64,000 bases of DNA from JAJDTT01 sp022827025 (GTDB lineage: Bacteria; Acidobacteriota; UBA6911; RPQK01; JAJDTT01). The stretch is taken from contig OZ241897.1 of NCBI GenBank assembly GCA_965203535.1, positions 3,472,001 through 3,536,000 of the forward strand, given 5' to 3'. Below are positions 53,976-61,059 of this stretch, one piece after another; the first letter of the stretch is position 1, and each line of letters opens with the position of its first letter. The translations under genes were made by a program, and so were the position numbers. Under the pieces are notes generated by a model. That model did no database searches, was not told the DNA's origin, and saw nothing but the letters and a program-made list of their open reading frames with translations.

Positions 53976-55577
53976 ATGAATCCGGTGAACCCAGCAAGGT
54001 GCTTCCTGGCCTTCACGCTGTCGTGCTTGGTTTTCCTGCCCAACGCAGCGGCCCAATCAAAAGAGGAGAAGATCGATCCCTTCGAAACATGGTTGAAGGA
54101 GGACGTCCTCTACATCATCGCGGACGAGGAGAAGAGCACGTTCCAGAACCTGACCACTGCCGTCGAGAAGGAAAACTTCATCGAACAATTCTGGCGGCGG
54201 AGGGATACGGACCGCTCCACGAGGGAGAACGAGTTCAAGGAAGAGCACTACCGGCGCATCGCGTTTGCCAACGATCATTTCCACTATGCCGGCGTCTCCG
54301 GATGGAGAACGGACCGCGGCCGCATCTACATCATTTTCGGAGAGCCCCAGAGCCGCGAGCGGTATACGTCGGGCGCCATGTATTTCCGGCCCTTGTCCGA
54401 GGGCGGAGGGAGGACTCGAACCTTTCCCTACGAGAGGTGGCACTACAATCACCTGCCGGGAATCGGCCAGGGAGTCGATCTGGAGTTCGTGGACCGGTCC
54501 CAGACCGGCGACTTCAAGTTGGCCCTGCGTCCCGAGGAAAAGGACGCCCTGATGAATGTGCCGGCGGGTGGGTGGACGTTCTACGAGATGATCGGTGCGG
54601 AGACCCGGCCCGGGCGGTTCATCGCCAGGGATCTGATGCGGACTTCGGGGTTCGAGGGGGAGGGACACCACCGCACGTCATCGAATCCCTTCCTGATGCT
54701 GGAAACCTATTTCCAGGCCCAGCGGCCTCCCGAGATCAAGTTCGAGGATCTCCGGGCCGCGGTGATGACGCGGATCACCTACGACGAGCTCGCCTTGCAG
54801 GTGATCGATTCCTACCAGGTGCTGAACCCGAAGACCTTCCTGGTGCCCATCACCGTCGTCGTTCCGGGCTCGCAGTTGACCTACGAGGATCTGGCTGACG
54901 GCACGCGCCGCGCCACCGTCGAGCTGTACGGATCCATCACCGCACTGGGGGGGCGGGTGGTCCATGAATTCGAGGAATCGATCTACCGGGATCTTCGCAG
55001 CGAACGGGAACGCGTGGCCCGTGACGTCTATTTCCAGAAGAAGCTCCCCCTTTCTCCGGGGCTCTACAAGCTCAACGTCATTGTCCGCGATCAACAGAGC
55101 GGCCGCATGGGAGCGATCCAGCGGCGGCTGGGCCTTCCCGTGAAGGTTGCCAACGGACTGAATCTCTCCTCGGTGACCTTGGCCGACTACATCGTCCCGG
55201 CGCAGGGGGAAACGGTCACCGCCCCCTTCGTCACGCCGCTGGGCTGGAAGGTCTACCCTTCGATGGACGGGGAGTTTCAGCCCGAGGATCCGCTGGGAAC
55301 CTATTTCGAGATCTACGGTTACGCCATCGACGGAGCCAGCCAGGCTCCCGATCTGGGCATCCATGCCCGGATCCGGGATCGGAAAGGAAAGCCGATTCTG
55401 AACTCTCCCGGGCAGAATCAGATCGTTCCCTACACCGACCGGGTGCTGGTCGCCCAGGTATTCGACCTCAAGTCGCTGCAGCCCGGCGACTACCGGTTGG
55501 AGATCAAGGTCGAGGATCGCATCGGCGGCGCGGACGTGGCCGGGGAAGCCCTCTTTCAGGTCAAGGCTCAAGAATAG
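53976..55577 (+). CDS. GWxTD domain protein, paralogue 2
   Basis: 533 residues with signal peptide (FTLSCLVFLPNAAAQ). Signature VSGWRTDRGRIYIIFG. Same architecture as the gene at 29972: EKENFIEQFWRRRDTDRST, then ERWHYNHLPGIGQGVDLEFV and a beta-rich C-terminus (LSPGLYKLNVIVRDQQSGRM). The two are clearly paralogous and 22 kb apart. Function unknown. It is not next to a TPR gene here, unlike paralogue 1. Confidence 0.9.
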   Translation: MNPVNPARCFLAFTLSCLVFLPNAAAQSKEEKIDPFETWLKEDVLYIIADEEKSTFQNLTTAVEKENFIEQFWRRRDTDRSTRENEFKEEHYRRIAFANDHFHYAGVSGWRTDRGRIYIIFGEPQSRERYTSGAMYFRPLSEGGGRTRTFPYERWHYNHLPGIGQGVDLEFVDRSQTGDFKLALRPEEKDALMNVPAGGWTFYEMIGAETRPGRFIARDLMRTSGFEGEGHHRTSSNPFLMLETYFQAQRPPEIKFEDLRAAVMTRITYDELALQVIDSYQVLNPKTFLVPITVVVPGSQLTYEDLADGTRRATVELYGSITALGGRVVHEFEESIYRDLRSERERVARDVYFQKKLPLSPGLYKLNVIVRDQQSGRMGAIQRRLGLPVKVANGLNLSSVTLADYIVPAQGETVTAPFVTPLGWKVYPSMDGEFQPEDPLGTYFEIYGYAIDGASQAPDLGIHARIRDRKGKPILNSPGQNQIVPYTDRVLVAQVFDLKSLQPGDYRLEIKVEDRIGGADVAGEALFQVKAQE

Positions 55578-55627
55578 AGATCAAATCTCCCGGATTACCT
55601 ACGGCCGGCAGATCGAGGGCGCCGGCA

Positions 55628-55936
55628 TCAATCCATGTGGAAGACCTCTTCCCAGGGCTCTGACTGCTGGGCTTGGATGCCGCCATCGAAATAATCCGAC
55701 ATGTACGCGTTCCAGCGTTTGACGACGTCTTTCTCCGACAGTTCCCGTACGGCTGCCGAGTAATCCTCGGTTTCGAGGTAGATGATCACAGCGTTTCCTC
55801 GGACGAAACAACTGTGATTCCTGATTCCCGCTCGGGTTCCCGCCTCGATCAACTCAGGCCAGACGCGCTGATGGGCCTCCTTGTAGCCCTCGACCATGTC
55901 CGGCTTCAATCTCATAACGTAGGCGATACGTTCCAT
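55628..55936 (-). CDS. rhaM: L-rhamnose mutarotase
   Basis: 102 residues, the full family length. Motifs: RIAYVMRLKPDMVEGYKEAH, then RVWPELIEAG, NHSCFVRGNAVIIYLE, and RWNAYMSDYF. The His at ~22 is the conserved catalytic residue region. The enzyme interconverts the alpha and beta anomers of L-rhamnose. No other rhamnose gene is next to it, so it probably serves a general deoxysugar pathway elsewhere in the genome. Identification is by motif only. Confidence 0.88.
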   Translation of the reverse strand: MERIAYVMRLKPDMVEGYKEAHQRVWPELIEAGTRAGIRNHSCFVRGNAVIIYLETEDYSAAVRELSEKDVVKRWNAYMSDYFDGGIQAQQSEPWEEVFHMD

Positions 55937-56120
55937 CGTTCCTTGTCCTGGTTCGCATTTTCCACCGGGTCGCTTGGTTCACGGCGGCATTGATCTTATC
56001 TTCAATCACTCCCCGAAAACACCGGGAGGCGACTGAAGGCAGGATCGTTTTCGTCATATACTTGGCAATCCGGCGAGCCGGTTCGCCCCTCATCTTAAGG
56101 TCCGAAGGGAGATTCAAATC

Positions 56121-57560
56121 ATGTCGTCAACCCTCTACGCAGGCGTTGCCCGCCGCGTGATCAACCCAAAGATCGGCACGGCCATGGGAGGCTTGAGGCT
56201 GTTCTCAAGTCCCATCCAGGCCATCGAGAGCGACTTGACGGCAACCGTTCTGGTGCTGTCGAACGAGACCACCAAGGTGGCCGTCGCCGCCTTGGATCTC
56301 GCCGTATTCTCCCCGGCCGAGGGCCTCGCCATGCGCGAGAACATGGGAATCGCCATCGGTGTCCCCGCGACCAACGTCATGCTGAACCTGAGCCACAACC
56401 ACAGCTCACCCTGCCTGCCCAATTGGGTTCCCGACACCGAAGAACAGACCCGTCTCAAGACCCGTTATCGGGACAACCTGAACGACTGGCTCGTCGAGGC
56501 GGTTCAAGAAGCCGATTCCCGTCTCCAACCGGCGCGCATCGGCGCCGGCTGGGGGGAGAGCGACATCGGCATCTACCGGCGTGAGACCGGACCCGACGGC
56601 CGGGATGTCCTGGGAGAAGTTCCGGATCATCCCATCGATCCGGCCGTGGGCGTGGTCCGGGTCGATGACCTGGACGGCAACCCCATCGCGGTCCTGTTCA
56701 GCTACGGCTGCCACCCGGTCACCGTGGGACCCCGTTCCATGGTGGCCTCGGCCGATTTTCCCGGTCCGGCGCGCGACGTGCTCGAGAAATGCCTGGGTGG
56801 GACGGCGATCTTCCTGCAGGCGTGCGGCGGCAACATCAATCCCCGCCCCGGCATCGGCTACGAGGTGGATTGCCGGGACGTGAAGGGGCGAATCGGGATG
56901 GCGCTGGGAAGCGAAGCGCTGCGGGTGGCCGCCGGCATCCGCACTCACCTGGAGCCTGGAGATCGGATCCCGCTCGGAAACATCCCCAACATCCTGTTCC
57001 GGCCCTGGCGAGGTGTGCAGGGGGACACCTGCACCTACCTGGGAGCCGTTGAAGAGACCATCGGGCTCGAATTCGGGAATCTCCCGCCCCGCGAGGAGGC
57101 TCGCCGGATCCGCGACCAGTGGAGCACCGAGCTGGAGCGGCGAAAGGCCGGCAATGCCCGGCAGTGGGAGATACGCGTCGCCGCCCGGTTCGCCGAGTGG
57201 TCCGAGAACCTGCTGGCGGCCGCCGAAGCGGACCATCCGACGCTGGACCTGGAAGCGCAGGCCATCCGGGTCAACGACATCGTGCTGTTGGGCATGAACA
57301 TGGAGATCTTTTTCGAGACCGGACTGGCCATCAAGGCGCGGTCTCCGCTGAAGCACACTCTCCCGTTGGGGTACACGAACAGTTCCATCGGCTACCTGCC
57401 CCGCGAAGTGGACTATCCCGAGGGGGGGTGGAAATTGGGCGAGATCTACCACGTGCCGGACCTGCTCTTCCAATCCTATGGCGTGCCGGTCGCGCCGCGC
57501 CCCGATGCCGAGAAGATCGTCGTCGATCGAGTGTCGGAGCTGATTGGAAAGCTGGTGTAG
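56121..57560 (+). CDS. Neutral/alkaline ceramidase-like protein
   Basis: 479 residues. N-terminal family motif YAGVARRVINPKIGTAMGG, the metal-type motif MLNLSHNHSSP, SYGCHPVTVGPRS and ACGGNINPRPG. The domain of the neutral ceramidase N-terminus is complete. Many bacterial members are not true ceramidases and their substrate is unknown. No signal peptide, so it is probably cytoplasmic. It converges with the SDR gene, 5 bp away. Confidence 0.88.
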   Translation: MSSTLYAGVARRVINPKIGTAMGGLRLFSSPIQAIESDLTATVLVLSNETTKVAVAALDLAVFSPAEGLAMRENMGIAIGVPATNVMLNLSHNHSSPCLPNWVPDTEEQTRLKTRYRDNLNDWLVEAVQEADSRLQPARIGAGWGESDIGIYRRETGPDGRDVLGEVPDHPIDPAVGVVRVDDLDGNPIAVLFSYGCHPVTVGPRSMVASADFPGPARDVLEKCLGGTAIFLQACGGNINPRPGIGYEVDCRDVKGRIGMALGSEALRVAAGIRTHLEPGDRIPLGNIPNILFRPWRGVQGDTCTYLGAVEETIGLEFGNLPPREEARRIRDQWSTELERRKAGNARQWEIRVAARFAEWSENLLAAAEADHPTLDLEAQAIRVNDIVLLGMNMEIFFETGLAIKARSPLKHTLPLGYTNSSIGYLPREVDYPEGGWKLGEIYHVPDLLFQSYGVPVAPRPDAEKIVVDRVSELIGKLV

Positions 57561-57565
57561 CCGCC

Positions 57566-58393
57566 CTACCCGGAAGAGCTCAGGTAGTCCATCCGGCCCC
57601 CGTCGACGGTCAGGATCTGCCCGGTGACGAAGCGGGCTTCGGAGGAGGCCAGGTAGGCTACGGCGGCGGCGATGTCGCCGGGTTCACCGACCCGTCCCAG
57701 CACGCTGCGTCCGGCGAACTCTTCAATGACCCGCTCCAATTCGTCGGGCGGGGTTAGCTGCACGACGAGGTCTGTTCGGACCAGGCCGGGGGCCACGGAA
57801 TTGACGTTGATGTTGTCGGGGCCCAGTTCCAGCGCGAAGCGTTTGGTCAGGTTCATGACGGCCGCCTTGGTCGCGCTGTAAAAAGTCCTCAGCGGGGAGA
57901 TGTTGCCATAGCCGGCAATGGACGAGATGTTGACGATGGAGCCGGAGCGCCGTTCCCGCATCTGCGGCAGGACCGCCCGGGTGCAGTTGATGATGCCGCG
58001 GACGTTGACCCCCCACATGGCTTCCAGGTCCCGGTCCAGATCCTCATCGGAGCCGTATGAGGTCAGGTCACTGTCGAGCACGATGGCCGCGTTGTTGACC
58101 AGGACGTCGATGCGGGAAAATCTCTCCAGGATCCGGTCGACCATGGCTTGGACGGCGGAACGATCGGAGACGTCCGCCTGCACCGCCTCGGCCTCCGTTC
58201 CCAGCCGGTTCACGTGCTCGACGGTCTCGGCGGCGGCCGACTCGTTGCTCACGAAGTTGATCCCGACCCGGGCCCCTTCCCGAGCCAGGCGCAGGGACAC
58301 GGCCCGGCCGATCCCTCGCGACCCCCCGGTCACGAGAGCCACTCGTCCCCGAAATCTCCGGCCGGGATCGCGGCCTTCCGCCCGAGTCGTCAT
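57566..58393 (-). CDS. Short-chain dehydrogenase/reductase (FabG-like)
   Basis: 275 residues. Cofactor motif ALVTGGSRGIGRAVS, NNAAIV, catalytic Ser in NISSIAGYGN, YSATK with the Tyr and Lys present, and a C-terminal GQILTVDGGRMDYL. It is a classical SDR with an intact active site, in contrast to the one at 38532. The substrate is not known: 3-oxoacyl-ACP or a sugar or polyol are possible. It starts 248 bp from the divergent PPC gene; a repeat lies between. Confidence 0.9.
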   Translation of the reverse strand: MTTRAEGRDPGRRFRGRVALVTGGSRGIGRAVSLRLAREGARVGINFVSNESAAAETVEHVNRLGTEAEAVQADVSDRSAVQAMVDRILERFSRIDVLVNNAAIVLDSDLTSYGSDEDLDRDLEAMWGVNVRGIINCTRAVLPQMRERRSGSIVNISSIAGYGNISPLRTFYSATKAAVMNLTKRFALELGPDNINVNSVAPGLVRTDLVVQLTPPDELERVIEEFAGRSVLGRVGEPGDIAAAVAYLASSEARFVTGQILTVDGGRMDYLSSSG

Positions 58394-58450
58394 GAAGTCC
58401 TCTTGCCGGTAGCCTATCAGTCCCGCTTGGCGCCATCAAAATCAGGTCAA

Positions 58451-58550
58451 ATCTCCGCCGTAGGGGCGACCCTTGTGTGGTCGCCCTGCCCGGGCCGATC
58501 AGTAACGTGCGACGGCGGGCACCCACAAGGGGTGCCCCTACGGCGTGATC
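58451..58550. repeat. ~100-bp inverted-repeat element (GCCGTAGGGG type)
   Basis: CGCCGTAGGGGCGACCC is answered by GTGCCCCTACGGCG, with GCGGGCACCCACAAGGGGTG inside. It forms a long imperfect stem. No ORF. It may act as a terminator or be a small mobile repeat; its sequence is unlike the GGGGGAC hairpins. Confidence 0.6.
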
Positions 58551-58641
58551 CTCGTTCAAACCCGCTTCCCCTGTTCTCCCGAACCCCCGGAAAAATGGGG
58601 AAGATCCTGGCTGAGAGCATATTTCGCCGCGATGGTCTAAA

Positions 58642-61059
58642 ATGATCCGCGTCCGATTCGCTCTCCGCTCTGGAGAGAGCGGCCACTTTCCAACGCCGGC
58701 GATCCGGATCGCGGGGAGTCTCAAGTTCAAGGGAGACAGTCCTTTGTCCTCTGTCAGACATCGACTCGGAGTGCTCATCGGGTTGACGGTACTCGTCACC
58801 GGCATCGGCTCCGGGAATAACAAGGGCGTTCGCCTCCCCCACCTGGAAGTCATCCGTCCCATCGGGGGTCAAGCCGGTACCCAGGTCGAGGTGGTGCTGT
58901 CGGGAGACATGCTCTCCAACGCCGAATCGGTCGAATTCTGTTGCAACAACCTCGACTTCACGTTGACCAAGGCAATGGCGGATCGAATCCAAGGGACGAT
59001 TCGGATCTTGGAGCATGCCCCCCTGGGCCCCCACATCCTGAGAGCCAGGACCAAGGATGGGTACACCACCGCCCTATGGTTCACGGTTGGGCAATTCGAA
59101 CCCGTTGCCGAACAGGAGCCCAACGAGACCCTCGCCAGTGCGCAAGCCATTTCTCCGCCCATTGAGATCTACGGCGCCATGGAGAAGAAAGAGCGCGATT
59201 TCTATTCCCTCAAGGTGGAAAAGGGGGACCGTTGGATCTTCGAAGTGCGGAGCATCCAGTACGGGTCCATGTTCGAAAGCTATCTCAACCTGCGAGACGA
59301 AACCGGGCGAGAGCTGGTCTTCAACGACGATCGCGGCGATTTCGATGTGAACTCCCTGATCGATCACACTTTCCAGAAAGAAGGCACCTATTTCATCGAG
59401 GTCGATTCCTTCCGGGGTGTTCGCGGTTGGGGTTTCACCAGGAACAACGGGTACGTGCTGCGCGTCTCCCGGCTCCCCCTGATCGATCACGTCTCTCCCC
59501 TGGGAGGCCGCGCCGGAAGCCGGGTTTCCGTCCGGGTCTCGGGTCAGGATCTTCACCAGGTAAAACGGGTCTACTTGTCGCCCGCCCGCCGCGGAGAGCA
59601 TTTCACCCTGACGATTCCCTGGACCATGGACGTCCGGTTCACCGACGATTATTCCACCGCCTCGGCCATCCCCAAGGTGAAGGGGAAGATCCTGCGTCGA
59701 GCTTCCGAGGCCGTGGAAGTCGAGTTCGATCTGCCGGAGGAACCGCTCGGCACCTGGTCGCTCTTCGTGGAGGACGAGAGCGGAATCACAGATCCGAAGT
59801 TTTTCGAGGTCACCCAGTCCGAGGAGGTCGCGGAAATCGAGTCCAATGACCGGCGCGACGAACCACAGCAACTGGCTTTTTCGGCCGGCCGGCACCTGGT
59901 GGTCAACGGGAGGCTGGAGCGGCGGGGTGTCACCGAGCTGAGTCAGGACAAGGATTTCTTTGCCCTGGATGCCAAGAAGGGAGCACCGATACGGATCCAC
60001 ACCAACGCCTACCAACTCCTGTCCCCGCGAATCGACACCGTCGTCAGCGTATTCGATACGGATGGAAAACTGCTGGCGGAGAGCGACGATCTGACGCACG
60101 GTCGAGGGTTTTTCCCGGGAAGCGTCGACAGCAACCTGTATTACATCCCCGAACGGGACGAGAGAATCATCATTTCCGTGTCGGACCGGATCGGCCGAGG
60201 CGGCCCCGGCTACGACTACCGTCTCCATGTGAAGTCGGAGGAACCGGGGTTTCTCCTCATCGCCTCCCCACAGTTCGGGCTCCAATCGGTCTCCCTGTCC
60301 AACTTTACGGTGGAGCAGGGGGGAGAGAGCAACATGGTGGTGGGCATGATCCGGATGCCCCCCAAGATTCATTCCGACGATCCTATTCCCGCCGCCCTGG
60401 CCCCGCCTCCCGGGGCCGTGATGGAAGGGGAGGTTCGGGTCTGGGTCGAAGGGCTGCCGCCGGGAGTGACCGCCGAGGAGCATCGGTTTCGCGCCGATGA
60501 GGTCGTCGAGCCGGGAGGCGACGGAGCCACCTTCATGGTGCCGGAACGGCTGCTCACGATCCGCGCCGACGGCTCGGTTCCCCCTGGAAACTATCCCTTT
60601 CGCGTGATGGGGGAAGTCATCGGAAATGAAGGGGTCACCGCTGTCGGAAGAGCCATGGACACCATGGGGGGCATTACCGAGCTGTACAATTTCCTGCACC
60701 GGCCCGTCCCGGAGACGACTCTCACCGTCATCGAGCCGGGCGCGGTGACCGTTGACCTGGATTTGAAGGAGGACAAGGTCCAGGTGATGCAGGGCGAGAC
60801 CTCCCTGGTCGGAATCAGAAACCGGCTCCCCGTCGGGGCGGGCGAAAAACCGAGCGTCTGGCTGACGAACGCTCCCGAAGGCCTTTCGGCCCGCCTGGAA
60901 TCGGACCCGGAAGGGAAGTTGCTCGTGGGCATCCAGGCGGCGGAGAAGGCTGGAATCGAGTCGGCCGAGGATGTCTACGTTGAGTTCGATGTCGGAAGGC
61001 GAGTCGTATCGAGCCGCCGCTTGACCGTCCAGGTCATCGCAAGAGAGCATATGCCGTGA
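58642..61059 (+). CDS. Exported PPC-domain protein (partner of DUF1549/DUF1501 genes)
   Basis: 805 residues from the ATG at 58642. A TTG at 58744 has a better ribosome-binding site (AAGGGAGA) and opens a signal peptide (LGVLIGLTVLVTGIGSG), so 771 residues is likely. Two PPC domains: EQEPNETLASAQAISPPIEI with IDRF-type core (ERDFYSLKVEKGDRWIFEV) and a second at ~395-510 (QDKDFFALDAKKGAPIRI). Between them are IPT-like beta domains (PIGGQAGTQVEVVLSG, then PLGGRAGSRVSVRVSG). Such proteins sit in operons with DUF1549/DUF1553 and DUF1501 proteins; the job is unknown. The stop overlaps the next start by 4 bp. Confidence 0.88.
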   Translation: MIRVRFALRSGESGHFPTPAIRIAGSLKFKGDSPLSSVRHRLGVLIGLTVLVTGIGSGNNKGVRLPHLEVIRPIGGQAGTQVEVVLSGDMLSNAESVEFCCNNLDFTLTKAMADRIQGTIRILEHAPLGPHILRARTKDGYTTALWFTVGQFEPVAEQEPNETLASAQAISPPIEIYGAMEKKERDFYSLKVEKGDRWIFEVRSIQYGSMFESYLNLRDETGRELVFNDDRGDFDVNSLIDHTFQKEGTYFIEVDSFRGVRGWGFTRNNGYVLRVSRLPLIDHVSPLGGRAGSRVSVRVSGQDLHQVKRVYLSPARRGEHFTLTIPWTMDVRFTDDYSTASAIPKVKGKILRRASEAVEVEFDLPEEPLGTWSLFVEDESGITDPKFFEVTQSEEVAEIESNDRRDEPQQLAFSAGRHLVVNGRLERRGVTELSQDKDFFALDAKKGAPIRIHTNAYQLLSPRIDTVVSVFDTDGKLLAESDDLTHGRGFFPGSVDSNLYYIPERDERIIISVSDRIGRGGPGYDYRLHVKSEEPGFLLIASPQFGLQSVSLSNFTVEQGGESNMVVGMIRMPPKIHSDDPIPAALAPPPGAVMEGEVRVWVEGLPPGVTAEEHRFRADEVVEPGGDGATFMVPERLLTIRADGSVPPGNYPFRVMGEVIGNEGVTAVGRAMDTMGGITELYNFLHRPVPETTLTVIEPGAVTVDLDLKEDKVQVMQGETSLVGIRNRLPVGAGEKPSVWLTNAPEGLSARLESDPEGKLLVGIQAAEKAGIESAEDVYVEFDVGRRVVSSRRLTVQVIAREHMP

